The position numbers and the translations under genes are program-made. Under the pieces are notes generated by a model that did not search any database, was not told where the DNA came from, and saw only the letters and a program-made list of their open reading frames with translations. A DNA stretch of 64,000 bases from positions 212,344-276,343 of the forward strand of contig NZ_JAAOIE010000001.1 of NCBI RefSeq assembly GCF_011326755.1, in the 5' to 3' direction. Positions 9,682 to 19,422 of this stretch are shown here, piece after piece. This DNA comes from Cochlodiniinecator piscidefendens (GTDB lineage: Bacteria; Pseudomonadota; Alphaproteobacteria; Rhodobacterales; Rhodobacteraceae). Every line of letters starts with the position of its first letter. The stretch's first letter is position 1.

Positions 9682-9975
9682 ATGACCGATTTGATGAGCC
9701 TGCTTGAAACACTTCGCCGCCCTAGCCTTTTGATCCGTGCTGCGCGCCACGGACTTGATCATTATTGCCGTGATCGCGATTTGTTGCGCATCATGAAATC
9801 AGGTGCGATGCCATCCCCTGGTCAGGCTGTCGCGACCCTGATGTCAGAAGAGCGCGGTTATGAGGAAAAACGCAAAACGGGCGACGCCTCATATAGCGTC
9901 GCCCGTCATGTGGAAGTTCTGATCGCCCTAATGGCAGAGGCCCGCGTTATGCGTACCCGCCGCTCACAGGCTTAA
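9682..9975 (+). CDS. DUF6477 family protein
   Basis: A 97-residue, mostly helical, basic protein (LRRPSLLIRAARHGLDHY near the start). It resembles the short DUF6477 family that recurs in Rhodobacteraceae next to DUF6456 regulators. It has no catalytic motif I can name and no membrane segment. CGAAAGGAAACC precedes the ATG. Its last four bases overlap the end of the convergent MttB-like gene. Confidence 0.75.
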   Translation: MTDLMSLLETLRRPSLLIRAARHGLDHYCRDRDLLRIMKSGAMPSPGQAVATLMSEERGYEEKRKTGDASYSVARHVEVLIALMAEARVMRTRRSQA

Positions 9976-11513
9976 ATGAATGCATCCGGCATAGAAGCTT
10001 TTTTCTTGGCAACAAATTCTGCCAATGCTTCTTCGACTGCCGGATCAATGGCCGGTTTCTGATAGTCACCGAGCAATTTCGCAACGCGTTCAGAGGCGAG
10101 GGTTTGGGTGTCACGTGCACCTTCTTCTTGCCAAGTCTCAAACGGTTTGTAGTCCAACAGTTCGGTGCGCCAGAAGGCTTCCTTAAAGTTCGCCTGCGTG
10201 TGTTCACAACCTAAGAAGTGACCGCCCGGGCCAACTTCGCGTAGCGCACCCATAGCTTGACCGTTTTCGGACATGTCAACGCCAGCAGCCAAACGGTGCA
10301 GAACGCCCAATTGGTCCGCATCCATGACGAATTTCTCAAACGAGGACACAAGCCCACCTTCGAGCCAACCACATGAGTGCAACATGAAGTTCACACCACC
10401 CAGCAGCGCTGCGTTGTGGGTATGAGCGGTTTCATATGCCGCCTGCGCATCTGGTAGCTTTGAACCACAAAGGCCACCACCGGAACGGAACGGAAGCCCC
10501 AAACGACGTGCCAATTGGCCTGCTCCGTTCAGAATTTGCGTGGCTTCTGGTGTACCAAATGTTGGCGCACCTGAGTTCATGTCAATTGAGGTCACAAACG
10601 CACCAAAGATTACGGGTGCGCCTTTGCGTACAAGTTGGCTATAGGCGATACCTGCAAGAACTTCAGCCAGAACCTGGGTCAAAGTACCTGCGACAGAAAC
10701 AGGCGCCATTGCGCCACCGACGATGAACGGCGAAATGATACAACCTTGGTTGTTTTTCGCGTAGACATCCAACGCGCCAACCATGATCGGGTCAAACGTC
10801 AACGGAGAGTTGATGTTGATCAGAGAGGTTGTAACGGTGTTTTCCTGAACAAAATCTTTGCCAAACAACACACCACACATATCAACGGTATCTTGGGCGC
10901 GGCTTGGTTCGGTCACAGACCCCATGAACGGTTTGTCTGACAACGTCATGTGCGCGTACAACATATCAAGGTGACGTTTGTTCACGGGCACATCAGTTGG
11001 TTCGCAAACGGTGCCGCCTGAGTGATGCAACCATTTGGACATATAGCCCAGTTTCACGAATTTATTGAAATCGTCCATTGTTGCGTAACGGCGACCACCA
11101 TCAGCATCACGCACAAAGGGAGGGCCATAAACAGGCGCACAAACGAGTGACTTGCCGCCGATGACGACGTTTTTCTCAGGATTGCGCGCATGCTGGGTAT
11201 ACTCGCTAGGTGCGGTTTTGATCAGTTCACGGCATAGACCTCGAGGGATACGCACACGTTCACCATCAATGTCTGCACCCGCTTCGCGCCACATCTCTAG
11301 GGCCTCTGGGCATTCAACAAAGTTGACGCCGATTTCAGCCAATACGGTTTCAGCGTTCTCTTCAATAATTTGAAGCGCTTCTTCGTTTAGGATTTCGAGG
11401 TTTGGAATATTGCGTTCGATATACTTTGCAGTTTCGATATGAACAGCAGTGCGTTGCGCGCGACGGGCAGCACCACCGCCCCCACGTGCACGACGAGATC
11501 CAGCTTCAGCCAT
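9972..11513 (-). CDS. MttB-family (trimethylamine methyltransferase-like) corrinoid methyltransferase, copy 1
   Basis: A 513-residue MttB superfamily protein. Archaeal MttB uses pyrrolysine to move methyl groups from trimethylamine to a corrinoid protein. This copy has an open frame with no UAG, so it belongs to the large non-pyrrolysine group that includes glycine-betaine and other quaternary-amine methyltransferases. Family-like segments are AEIGVNFVECPEALEMWREAGA, an INSPLTFDP stretch, the SPFIVGGAMAPVSVAGTL loop and GPGGHFLGCEHT near the end. The N-terminus RRARGGGGAARRAQR is Arg/Gly-rich. I start at 11513; the frame's further 35 codons overlap the divergent promoter region. The substrate is unknown, and no MttC-like corrinoid protein is adjacent. 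Confidence 0.88.
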   Translation of the reverse strand: MAEAGSRRARGGGGAARRAQRTAVHIETAKYIERNIPNLEILNEEALQIIEENAETVLAEIGVNFVECPEALEMWREAGADIDGERVRIPRGLCRELIKTAPSEYTQHARNPEKNVVIGGKSLVCAPVYGPPFVRDADGGRRYATMDDFNKFVKLGYMSKWLHHSGGTVCEPTDVPVNKRHLDMLYAHMTLSDKPFMGSVTEPSRAQDTVDMCGVLFGKDFVQENTVTTSLININSPLTFDPIMVGALDVYAKNNQGCIISPFIVGGAMAPVSVAGTLTQVLAEVLAGIAYSQLVRKGAPVIFGAFVTSIDMNSGAPTFGTPEATQILNGAGQLARRLGLPFRSGGGLCGSKLPDAQAAYETAHTHNAALLGGVNFMLHSCGWLEGGLVSSFEKFVMDADQLGVLHRLAAGVDMSENGQAMGALREVGPGGHFLGCEHTQANFKEAFWRTELLDYKPFETWQEEGARDTQTLASERVAKLLGDYQKPAIDPAVEEALAEFVAKKKASMPDAFI

Positions 11514-11533
11514 TGTATTTGTCTCCGTAACTG

Positions 11534-11545
11534 ACTCAATTGAGT
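11534..11545. promoter_or_regulatory. 12-bp palindrome upstream of MttB copy 1
   Basis: ACTCAATTGAGT is a perfect palindrome starting 21 bases before the methyltransferase ATG, in the gap between it and the divergent NUDIX gene. A single copy this short could be chance; it is a candidate operator only. Confidence 0.25.
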
Positions 11546-11663
11546 TTCGCTGACAAGCATAGCCAAGAAATCCGCCTTTCGTCCGATGATAGCGGCGATT
11601 GTGGGGTGAAAACGACATTGGTATACAATGGTACGTCGCATTTTGAGAGATTCTATTGTGGAA

Positions 11664-12104
11664 ATGAACCCAGTTTGGCGCCCAAAGCAGCGCATCCGCC
11701 CATTGGTTATCGGCGTTATTCGTCGGGCAACTGCACTTTTAGTGGCTGAGGTCACAAATGACGATGGCACCACAAAGGGATGGCGGCCGTTGGGGGGCGG
11801 TGTGGAGTTTGGAGAAACACGCCAAGCCGCATTACGTCGCGAATTTACCGAAGAGCTGAGTAGTGATCTCACTGATATTGAAGAGATTGCGACACTTGAT
11901 AACATTTTCATGCACAACGGCGCACAGGGGCATGAGATTATTGCTGTTTATGAGGCTAAGCTCACCAAATTAAATTTATACGAGACATCAAAATTTTACG
12001 GTAACGAAGCTGGCGCATCATTTTTATGCCGCTGGATTGAAATTGAAGAATTTGCCAATGGAGGTGAAACCTTATTCCCTGAAGGGCTGCTTTTGCATCT
12101 CTAG
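11664..12104 (+). CDS. NUDIX hydrolase
   Basis: A 146-residue NUDIX protein of the class that hydrolyses nucleoside diphosphates linked to another group. The box is GGGVEFGETRQAALRREFTEEL with the metal-binding REFTEE intact; the last glycine of the consensus is replaced by serine. RPLVIGVIRR and the conserved WRPLGGG strand precede it. Two starts are possible, 11628 and 11664, and neither has a strong ribosome site; I prefer 11664 because MNPVWRPKQRIRPL looks like a natural start. The substrate cannot be read from the motif. It is divergent from the MttB-like gene. Confidence 0.83.
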   Translation: MNPVWRPKQRIRPLVIGVIRRATALLVAEVTNDDGTTKGWRPLGGGVEFGETRQAALRREFTEELSSDLTDIEEIATLDNIFMHNGAQGHEIIAVYEAKLTKLNLYETSKFYGNEAGASFLCRWIEIEEFANGGETLFPEGLLLHL

Positions 12105-12141
12105 GCTTGCATGATTGCGCACTTCGTTTTATTGCGCGCCT

Positions 12142-13704
12142 ATGACCCAAGCATCCCATGACCGCCTCCTCATCATAGACTTTGGCTCTCAGGTCACGCA
12201 GCTGATTGCGCGCCGCCTGCGGGAGCTCTCTGTTTATTGCGAAATTCACCCTTATCAGAATGTGGATGAAGCCTTTTTGGCTGACTTTGCGCCAAAGGCT
12301 GTGATCCTATCTGGTGGCCCCGACAGCGTCACTCGCGAAGGATCGCCACGCGCACCACAAAGCCTGTTTGAAATGGGTCTACCTGTTTTAGGCATTTGTT
12401 ATGGTCAGCAGACCATGATGCAGCAATTGGGTGGCTTGGTTGAAACCGGCCATGGCACTGCTGAATTTGGTCGCGCCTATGTCACGCCAAAAGTCGCGCA
12501 GCTGGATATTCTAGACGGTTGGTTCTCTGATGGGGACGAACAAGTCTGGATGAGCCACGGCGACCACGTATCCAAAATAGCACCGGGATTTGAGGTTTAC
12601 GGCACCTCCCCCAATGCGCCATTTGCGATCACCGCTGATCCGTCGCGCCATTTCTATGCTGTGCAATTTCACCCTGAAGTTCACCACACGCCAAACGGCG
12701 CGAAGCTTTATGAAAACTTTGTGCGTCTGGCTGGGTTCACCGGTGATTGGACGATGGATGCTTACCGCGAACAGGCAATCGCGGCGATCCGAGCACAGGT
12801 TGGTGATAAACAAGTTATCTGTGGTTTGTCCGGTGGCGTTGACAGCTCTGTTACGGCTGTGTTGTTGCACGAAGCCATCGGCGATCAGCTGACCTGCGTT
12901 TTTGTCGATCACGGTCTGCTGCGCAAAGGTGAGGCCGAAGAGGTCGTCACCATGTTCCGCGACAACTACAACATGCAGTTCATTCATGCTGATGAACAAG
13001 AGCTGTTCTTGGGTGAGCTTGAGGGACAGTCTGATCCTGAAACCAAGCGCAAGATCATCGGTAAGCTGTTCATCGACGTGTTCCAAAAACACGCCAATTC
13101 CATCGATGGTGCTGAGTTCTTGGCGCAGGGCACTTTGTATCCGGATGTTATCGAAAGCGTTAGCTTTTCAGGTGGACCATCTGTGACCATCAAAAGCCAC
13201 CACAATGTTGGCGGTTTGCCTGAAAAAATGGGCCTGAAACTGGTCGAACCTCTGCGCGAGTTGTTCAAAGACGAAGTGCGCGCGCTGGGCGTTGAGCTGG
13301 GTCTTCCGACGTCGTTCATCGGTCGCCATCCGTTCCCTGGACCTGGGCTTGCTATTCGTTGTCCTGGTGAAATTACCCGCGAAAAACTGGATATTCTGCG
13401 CGAAGCAGATGCCGTTTATATCGATCAGATCCGTAAACACGGGTTGTACGATGATATTTGGCAGGCGTTTGTCGCGATTTTGCCTGTGCGCACCGTCGGT
13501 GTGATGGGTGATGGGCGGACTTATGATTTTGCCTGTGCTTTGCGCGCTGTAACATCCGTTGATGGCATGACTGCGGATTATTATCCGTTTACCCATGAAT
13601 TCCTCGGTGAAACCGCCACACGGATCATCAACGAAGTCAAAGGCATCAACCGCTGTACATATGACATCACATCCAAACCGCCCGGAACAATCGAGTGGGA
13701 ATAA
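12142..13704 (+). CDS. guaA: GMP synthase (glutamine-hydrolysing)
   Basis: Converts XMP to GMP using glutamine nitrogen and ATP. Residues 1-200 form the class I amidotransferase with nucleophile C86 (LGICYGQQ) and the His/Glu pair in VQFHPEVHH. The ATP pyrophosphatase domain follows with the P-loop GLSGGVDSS, then the dimerisation domain ending [15 protein letters not shown]. Its 520 residues match the family. I start at the ATG at 12142 ([17 protein letters not shown]), not the upstream TTG. A terminator follows. Confidence 0.97.
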   Translation: MTQASHDRLLIIDFGSQVTQLIARRLRELSVYCEIHPYQNVDEAFLADFAPKAVILSGGPDSVTREGSPRAPQSLFEMGLPVLGICYGQQTMMQQLGGLVETGHGTAEFGRAYVTPKVAQLDILDGWFSDGDEQVWMSHGDHVSKIAPGFEVYGTSPNAPFAITADPSRHFYAVQFHPEVHHTPNGAKLYENFVRLAGFTGDWTMDAYREQAIAAIRAQVGDKQVICGLSGGVDSSVTAVLLHEAIGDQLTCVFVDHGLLRKGEAEEVVTMFRDNYNMQFIHADEQELFLGELEGQSDPETKRKIIGKLFIDVFQKHANSIDGAEFLAQGTLYPDVIESVSFSGGPSVTIKSHHNVGGLPEKMGLKLVEPLRELFKDEVRALGVELGLPTSFIGRHPFPGPGLAIRCPGEITREKLDILREADAVYIDQIRKHGLYDDIWQAFVAILPVRTVGVMGDGRTYDFACALRAVTSVDGMTADYYPFTHEFLGETATRIINEVKGINRCTYDITSKPPGTIEWE

Positions 13705-13712
13705 AAACCTTC

Positions 13713-13741
13713 AACGCCGGCTCTTTTGGGTCGGCGTTTTG
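13713..13741 (+). terminator. Intrinsic terminator of guaA
   Basis: AACGCCG pairs with CGGCGTT across a 12-base loop and the stem runs into TTTT, ten bases after the stop codon. Confidence 0.8.
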
Positions 13742-13758
13742 CATTCTACCTAACCCAA

Positions 13759-14655
13759 ATGAACGCGCACATGACATCTGTTGAGCAATCCCTTCCCCAA
13801 ACAAATTATATCCTGCGTGCCGCCGCTTGGATGAGCGGTGCAGTATTTTCTTTTACTGCAATGGCAATTGCTGGGCGCGCTCTTTCGGGTGACTATGATA
13901 CCTTTGAAATTATGACATATCGATCCATTGTAGGGGTGGTATTGGTTGTTTCTTTGGGGTGGTACTCCGGAACACTTAAGTCGATTTCAACCAATCACTT
14001 CAAACTGCAATTGATGCGAAATATCGTCCATTTTACCGGACAGAATTTGTGGTTTTTCGCCCTACCCCTAATTCCATTGGCGCAACTGTTTGCACTTGAA
14101 TTCACAACACCGATTTGGGTCATTGTTATGGCTGTGGTGTTTTTAGGGGAAAGGTTAACCCTGACCCGACTTATGGCAACCACGCTTGGCTTTATCGGTG
14201 TGCTCATGGTCGCCAAACCCGGCGTTGCGACAATTGATATTGGATTGATCACAGCCGCGTTGGCTGCAGTCGGTTTTGCTGCAACAGCAATATTCACCAA
14301 AATGCTGACGCAACGCACGGATATGATCAATATTTTGTTTTATTTAACGGTAACGCAAGTGGTATTTGGGTTTATCACCGCAGGGTATGACGGCGATATG
14401 GCTCCTCCAACATTGGCCGCTCTTCCGTGGTTAACTTTGGTCGGGTGTGCAGGATTGTTTGCACATTTTTGCATGACACGCGCTTTGGCCATAGCGCCCG
14501 CGTCGGTTGTTACACCTTTTGATTTTGCACGGCTCCCCATCATCGCCGTCATCGGTATGATGTTTTACAACGAACCTCTTGATCTACTTGCCTTGATCGG
14601 CGCTGCTGTTGTATTCGCTGCAAACTATATAAACATCAAAGGTGAAGGCCGATAA
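13759..14655 (+). CDS. EamA/DMT family transporter
   Basis: About 298 residues with ten predicted membrane helices in two EamA repeats, as in drug/metabolite exporters of the DMT superfamily. Repeat one ends FTTPIWVIVMAVVFLGERLT and repeat two carries TRALAIAPASVVTPFDFAR followed by a NEPLD loop; both are typical. The frame opens inside the guaA terminator, so the start must be the ATG at 13759 or at 13771; neither has a good ribosome site. The substrate is unknown. Confidence 0.85.
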   Translation: MNAHMTSVEQSLPQTNYILRAAAWMSGAVFSFTAMAIAGRALSGDYDTFEIMTYRSIVGVVLVVSLGWYSGTLKSISTNHFKLQLMRNIVHFTGQNLWFFALPLIPLAQLFALEFTTPIWVIVMAVVFLGERLTLTRLMATTLGFIGVLMVAKPGVATIDIGLITAALAAVGFAATAIFTKMLTQRTDMINILFYLTVTQVVFGFITAGYDGDMAPPTLAALPWLTLVGCAGLFAHFCMTRALAIAPASVVTPFDFARLPIIAVIGMMFYNEPLDLLALIGAAVVFAANYINIKGEGR

Positions 14656-14778
14656 ACACGTATTTCGTGTATTTGTGATCACACATTCGCTCTGACGTGG
14701 CGTCAGGAATTGACGGATGAGCGAACTGTTGCCACCATTCAAGGTATAAAAAGAATAAAGAACTTCAGGGATGAGAAG

Positions 14779-15918
14779 ATGAACAAAGCTTATACAGCCG
14801 CCGCTGTACTTGCGTTTACGGGCGGTATCGCCAACGCAGGTGGCGTAGATCGTTCTGGTCAGAGCATCAGCGCATTATTCGAAGATGGGAACTATGTTGA
14901 ACTTTCGTTTGGCAGCGTTAATCCGACTGTATCCGGTGTCGTAACAGGAACGGCGTTGAGTTCTGGCGACATGGCCGCCAGCTATCAGCAATTTGGCTCA
15001 GCTCTGAAATTCCAAATAAATGATCGCTTTAGTTTTGCGGTGATTGCAGACCAACCTTTCGGCGCTGATGTGTCGTATCCGGCCTCGGCTTATCCGCTAG
15101 GCGCCGGAACAGGTGCGCAAGCTGCCTTAGAAAGCTTTGCAATAACCGGGGTTGCGCGCTACGCATTGTCAGATCGCATTAGCGTTCATGGTGGTTTACG
15201 TTATCAAAACTTATCCGCTGAGGTCGCTATCCCAGCAATCGCGAATTACACCGCAACGGGTGAACGCGACTATGGTGTTGGTTATTTGGTCGGCGCAACC
15301 TACGAAATTCCCGATATCGCTTTGCGGGTCTCGCTGACCTACAATTCCTCAATCGAACATAATCTAAGCACGAGAGAAACATCCCTTGCTGCGCCAGGAG
15401 GCTTAAGCAGCAATACGCAAATCGATGCCCCTGAATCAGTAAATCTCGATTTTCAGACAGGGATTGCACAAAACACGTTGTTGTTTGGTTCGGTGCGCTG
15501 GGTGAACTGGTCAGAATTTGACATTTCACCGGGTCACTATACAGCGATTACGACCAATGCAGGGAATCCAACGGGAAGCCAATTGGTCTCATACGCTGAT
15601 GATACGATTACTTACACTTTGGGTGTTGGGCGTAAATTCAACGAAAACTGGTCAGGGTCTTTGGCAATTGCATACGAAGACCAAGTTGGTGGGTTTGCTT
15701 CGAATTTGGGGCCAACCGATGGTAAGCTAGGCCTGACTTTGGGCGCACGTTACACCTATGAAAACATCACCGTTTCCGCTGGGATAAATTACACCGAAAT
15801 CGGCGACGCAAATACAGTCCTTGCGCGTCATCCCGGCACGGGTGCCGTGCTTGCCACCTCTGACTTCAGCGACAATTATGCGATTGGTGCTGGGTTCCGT
15901 ATCGGCTTTCATTTCTAA
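14779..15918 (+). CDS. OmpP1/FadL family outer-membrane transporter
   Basis: A 379-residue outer-membrane beta-barrel protein of the FadL/TodX family, which brings hydrophobic molecules such as fatty acids or hydrocarbons across the outer membrane. A signal peptide is visible (MNKAYTAAAVLAFTGGIANA), followed by a short N-terminal hatch-like segment and many alternating strands. It ends in FRIGFHF with the terminal aromatic residue that targets BAM. CAGGGATGAGAAG precedes the ATG. It stands alone with its own terminator. Confidence 0.88.
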   Translation: MNKAYTAAAVLAFTGGIANAGGVDRSGQSISALFEDGNYVELSFGSVNPTVSGVVTGTALSSGDMAASYQQFGSALKFQINDRFSFAVIADQPFGADVSYPASAYPLGAGTGAQAALESFAITGVARYALSDRISVHGGLRYQNLSAEVAIPAIANYTATGERDYGVGYLVGATYEIPDIALRVSLTYNSSIEHNLSTRETSLAAPGGLSSNTQIDAPESVNLDFQTGIAQNTLLFGSVRWVNWSEFDISPGHYTAITTNAGNPTGSQLVSYADDTITYTLGVGRKFNENWSGSLAIAYEDQVGGFASNLGPTDGKLGLTLGARYTYENITVSAGINYTEIGDANTVLARHPGTGAVLATSDFSDNYAIGAGFRIGFHF

Positions 15919-15939
15919 ACCAACCAATGGACAGATTTC

Positions 15940-15970
15940 AAACGCCCTGCCTTCGTGCGGGGCGTTTTTG
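15940..15970 (+). terminator. Intrinsic terminator of the FadL-like gene
   Basis: AAACGCCC pairs with GGGCGTTT and is followed by a T-run, 22 bases after the stop. Confidence 0.85.
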
Positions 15971-16029
15971 GTTTGACCCTGTGCGTGGTGCTGTTTACTC
16001 ACAGATGAACGCAGGGATCGAGGCAACTG

Positions 16030-16893
16030 ATGTATTACAATAATGCACAAGAGTGGCGGAACGCACCGTCAAAACGGGTCATGTTATTTGCAATGTCTGG
16101 ACTGGGAAAAACACATGTTTCCAATATCTTGCGTGAAACAGGTGATTGGTTTCACTACTCGGTCGATTACCGTATCGGTACGCGCTATATGGGTGAACAC
16201 ATCGTAGATAATTTCAAACGCGAAGCGATGAAAACCCCGTTTTTGGCAGATTTGCTCCGGTCAGATTCTATTTACATTGCGTCGAACATCACTTTCGACA
16301 ATCTATCGCCTCTGTCGACGTATCTGGGAAAACCCGGAAATGCCGATATGGGGGGCGTACCATTTGATGAATATATACGCCGTCAGGCCCAACATAAAGT
16401 TGCTGAGCTCGCGTCTTTGACGGACACAGGTCATTTTGCCGAACGCGCCCAAGATATTTATGGCTATGACCATTTTGTCTGCGACAGTGGCGGTTCAATC
16501 TGCGAAGTTGTCGACCCCGACGATAAAAATGACCCTGTGTTAAAGCATCTATCGGAAAACGTTCTAATGGTGTGGATCGAAGGGTCTGATGCTCATACCC
16601 AAGAATTGGTGCGCCGTTTTGATAAAGCGCCCAAGCCAATGTATTATCAACCAGAGTTCCTAATCCCGAAGTGGAAAGAATATCTGTCTGATAACAATCT
16701 CGTAGAAGAAAACGTGAATCCGAACGCTTTTGTCAGATGGGCCTATTCGCAGGCGTTGGCGCATCGTCAACCTCGATACAAAGCAATGGCTGACAATTGG
16801 GGCATCACCGTCAAAGCCGAAGACGTCGCCAAGGTCAAAACACACGAAGATTTCACTGACTTGATCGCAGTTGCCCTTGAGGCCCGCGCCTAG
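16030..16893 (+). CDS. P-loop ATPase-like protein upstream of metA
   Basis: A 287-residue soluble protein with a Walker A loop near residue 22 (AMSGLGKTHVS). An aspartate-rich middle segment (YDHFVCDSGGSICEVVDPDD) may hold a Walker B-like strand. Similar proteins are annotated in Rhodobacteraceae simply as ATPase, and I know of no assigned function. It resembles a small-molecule kinase in layout: a P-loop, a helical lid and an aspartate strand. Only 39 bases separate it from metA on the same strand, so the two are probably co-transcribed. That may link it to methionine metabolism, which is an inference. Confidence 0.7.
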   Translation: MYYNNAQEWRNAPSKRVMLFAMSGLGKTHVSNILRETGDWFHYSVDYRIGTRYMGEHIVDNFKREAMKTPFLADLLRSDSIYIASNITFDNLSPLSTYLGKPGNADMGGVPFDEYIRRQAQHKVAELASLTDTGHFAERAQDIYGYDHFVCDSGGSICEVVDPDDKNDPVLKHLSENVLMVWIEGSDAHTQELVRRFDKAPKPMYYQPEFLIPKWKEYLSDNNLVEENVNPNAFVRWAYSQALAHRQPRYKAMADNWGITVKAEDVAKVKTHEDFTDLIAVALEARA

Positions 16894-16932
16894 TCCGCCT
16901 ATCTATTTCAGTCTGACAAAGGAGTTTCAGAC

Positions 16933-17853
16933 ATGCCTATCAAAATCCCATCCAGCCTCCCTGCCTATCAAGTTTTGGCAAATGAGGGCGTGATGGTGAT
17001 GGGCGAAGGGCGCGCGGCCAATCAGGATATCCGGCCTTTGCAAATTGGGCTTCTCAACTTGATGCCCAAAAAGATACAGACTGAAACCCAATTTGCCCGA
17101 TTGATTGGCGCTACACCTTTGCAGATCGAATTGACGTTGATCCGCATGTCTGAGCACGAAACAAAAAACACCGCTGCAGCGCATATGGAAACGTTTTATC
17201 ACGCGTTTCAGGATGTAAAACATCGCAAATTCGATGGTCTGATCATCACGGGTGCCCCAATCGAACATCTCCCGTTCGCCAATGTGACCTATTGGGACGA
17301 ATTGCGCGAAGTAATGGATTGGACCCAAACCAACGTGCATTCGACCTTTGGCGTTTGCTGGGGTGGTATGGCTATGATCAACCATTTCCACGGTGTTAAA
17401 AAGCACATGCTGGATCACAAAGCGTTTGGATGTTTCCGACATCAAAACCTTGTGCCCAATTCCCCGTTCTTACGCGGGTTTTCGGATGAATTTGTTATCC
17501 CGGTTAGCCGTTGGACAGAAATGCGTCAAAACGAAATCGACGCGCACCCTGACTTGATCACGCTTTTGGGGTCTGACGAAGTTGGCCCCTGTTTGGTGCA
17601 AGATCCAAAGCGGCGTGCGCTTTATATCTTCAATCATTTTGAATATGATTCCGGTACGTTGAAAGAAGAGTACGATCGCGATGTAGCCTCGGGCAATTAT
17701 ATCAATGTGCCCGACAACTATTATCCCAATGATGACCCCACGCAGGCGCCCCAAAATCGCTGGCGCAGCCATGCGCATTTGCTCTATGGGAACTGGATCA
17801 ATGAAATCTATCAAAGCACACATTTTGATATTTCTCAGATTGGTCAGGCCTAA
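16933..17853 (+). CDS. metA: Homoserine O-acyltransferase, MetA family; residue 111 predicts acetyl-CoA use
   Basis: First committed step of methionine synthesis, acylating homoserine. The catalytic set is intact and in the standard numbering: C142 in GVCWGG, H235 and E237 in NHFEYD. Position 111 is glutamate (GAPIEHLPF). In characterised MetA proteins, glutamate at 111 goes with acetyl-CoA use and glycine with succinyl-CoA use, so I predict the acetyl enzyme despite the common succinyltransferase label. Its 306 residues match the family. AAAGGAG precedes the ATG. The P-loop gene lies 39 bases upstream. Confidence 0.93.
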   Translation: MPIKIPSSLPAYQVLANEGVMVMGEGRAANQDIRPLQIGLLNLMPKKIQTETQFARLIGATPLQIELTLIRMSEHETKNTAAAHMETFYHAFQDVKHRKFDGLIITGAPIEHLPFANVTYWDELREVMDWTQTNVHSTFGVCWGGMAMINHFHGVKKHMLDHKAFGCFRHQNLVPNSPFLRGFSDEFVIPVSRWTEMRQNEIDAHPDLITLLGSDEVGPCLVQDPKRRALYIFNHFEYDSGTLKEEYDRDVASGNYINVPDNYYPNDDPTQAPQNRWRSHAHLLYGNWINEIYQSTHFDISQIGQA

Positions 17854-17908
17854 CATTTGCGCCCGCATGGTTTGAGCGTCATAGTCAAAGAACAAGATGG
17901 AGGAATTC

Positions 17909-18778
17909 ATGCATCTGCCCTTTGATGGTGCGATAAGTGCCTATTTTGACAATGACGCCCCTGATGATGTGCGCGACGCAATTCAAGCCGGAGGAAAGAA
18001 AGATGTTCTTTCCTCCACTTACCCCTATGACACGCAGATGAAGCGCAGCGATTATGACGTTCAAATGGCTGCTTTGCAGATTGAATTGGTAAAATTGCAA
18101 TCCTGGGTTAAAGAAACAGGTGCGCGCGTTTGCATTGTGTTCGAAGGGCGCGATGCAGCCGGAAAAGGCGGAACAATCAAACGGTTGCGTCAAAACCTTA
18201 ACCCTCGTGTCGCTAAGATCGTCGCGCTGTCAAAACCCACTGACCGCGAACAAAGCCAATGGTATTTCCAGCGCTATATCGAACATCTTCCTGCTGGTGG
18301 TGAAATCACCCTTTTTGATCGCAGCTGGTACAACCGCGGCGTCGTCGAAAAGGTTTTTGGATTTTGCTCAGACACGCAACGTGATCAGTTTTTCAAACAG
18401 CTACCGGAGTTCGAAGATATGCTGGTGAATGAAGGCATTCACTTTGTAAAACTTTGGCTGAATGTAGGACGTGCAGAACAATTGCGTCGTTTTTTGTCCC
18501 GCGAAAAAGATCCATTGAAACAATGGAAACTCAGCTGGATCGACGTTGAAGGGTTAAAGCGTTGGGACGCATATAGCGATGCCATTCGTGAAACATTAAC
18601 GCTGTCGCACACGAAAGACGCTGCGTGGACCGTTGTGCGTTCTGACGATAAGCGCCGCGCACGTTTAAGCGCCCTGCGCGCTGTCCTTCAGGGCATTGAC
18701 TATACTGGTAAAGACGTTTCCGTCACTGGTGCGCCAGATCCGAAAATATGCGGAGGTCCCGATATCTGGGATGCGTAA
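17909..18778 (+). CDS. ppk2: Polyphosphate kinase 2
   Basis: Moves phosphate between polyphosphate and nucleoside diphosphates. The 289 residues have a Walker A loop [15 protein letters not shown] at 78-92, a Walker B-like [10 protein letters not shown] at 135-144 and the lid GVVEKVFGF, as in one-domain PPK2 enzymes. The N-terminal 40 residues are variable. I start at 17909, where GATGGAGGAATTC supplies the ribosome site; the frame's GTG at 17897 would place that site inside the gene. It overlaps the following tetR by eight bases. Confidence 0.93.
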   Translation: MHLPFDGAISAYFDNDAPDDVRDAIQAGGKKDVLSSTYPYDTQMKRSDYDVQMAALQIELVKLQSWVKETGARVCIVFEGRDAAGKGGTIKRLRQNLNPRVAKIVALSKPTDREQSQWYFQRYIEHLPAGGEITLFDRSWYNRGVVEKVFGFCSDTQRDQFFKQLPEFEDMLVNEGIHFVKLWLNVGRAEQLRRFLSREKDPLKQWKLSWIDVEGLKRWDAYSDAIRETLTLSHTKDAAWTVVRSDDKRRARLSALRAVLQGIDYTGKDVSVTGAPDPKICGGPDIWDA

Positions 18779-19388
18779 ACGCGGCTATCATCATGGTAAT
18801 CTTAAACAGGCCTTGATCGAGGCCGCATTGGGTCTGATCGAAGAAAAAGGTCCAACCGGATTTACCTTGTCAGAGGCTGCAAAGCGCGCTGGCGTGACGC
18901 CAGCCGCTGTTTACCGCCATTTTGAAGGCCGTGAAGACCTCATCGCTGAGGCCGCGCGCCTTGGCTATGAAATATTTGCCGACGTGATGGAACACGCCTT
19001 CGAAAGCGGGCAACCCTCAGCACTTGCATCGTTTGAAGCAACGGGTCGGGCCTACCTTGCGTTTGCACGTAAATTTCCCGGCCATTATGTCGCGATGTTC
19101 GAAAGCGGCATTTCCCCCAATCGCACCCCGGAATTGGCGTTAGCCGCGGGGCGTGCAAAGGCTGTGCAAGAACGCGCCGCAGTTGCGCTTTCTCAACATA
19201 TCCCACCTGAAAAGCGCCCCCCCGCCAGCATGTTCAGCGCCCATATTTGGGCCATGAGCCACGGTGTGGTTGAACTGTTTGCACGAGGTGCACCCGGAAC
19301 CAAAAGTCCCTTCCCGCCCGAAGATTTACTAGAGACTGGGATCGGAATTTATTTGCGTGGTATGGGACTCATTGAACCCGATAAATAA
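18771..19388 (+). CDS. TetR/AcrR family transcriptional regulator
   Basis: A 205-residue regulator. The N-terminal helix-turn-helix is at about residues 28-50 ([20 protein letters not shown] followed by FEGREDL). The C-terminal part, with [10 protein letters not shown]-like and [13 protein letters not shown] segments, fits the WHG/TetR_C_33 ligand-binding type. The ATG at 18771 lies inside the end of ppk2 and has CGGAGG upstream, so it is translationally coupled to ppk2. Whether it controls ppk2 or the SDR gene 34 bases downstream is not visible. Confidence 0.88.
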   Translation: MRKRGYHHGNLKQALIEAALGLIEEKGPTGFTLSEAAKRAGVTPAAVYRHFEGREDLIAEAARLGYEIFADVMEHAFESGQPSALASFEATGRAYLAFARKFPGHYVAMFESGISPNRTPELALAAGRAKAVQERAAVALSQHIPPEKRPPASMFSAHIWAMSHGVVELFARGAPGTKSPFPPEDLLETGIGIYLRGMGLIEPDK

Positions 19389-19422
19389 CGTCGGCCACGC
19401 ATGTTAAGAAAGGTGACACTCC

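Noticed and set aside
9972-11513. Pyrrolysine-containing MttB
   Set aside because: Both MttB-like frames are open without an in-frame UAG.
11387-11917. Long antisense ORF across the MttB-NUDIX gap
   Set aside because: It lies opposite the NUDIX gene, has biased composition and matches no family; it is a shadow of the real genes.
16894-16932. SAM-II riboswitch before metA
   Set aside because: The gap is only 39 bases and the first gene of the pair shows no matching fold upstream.
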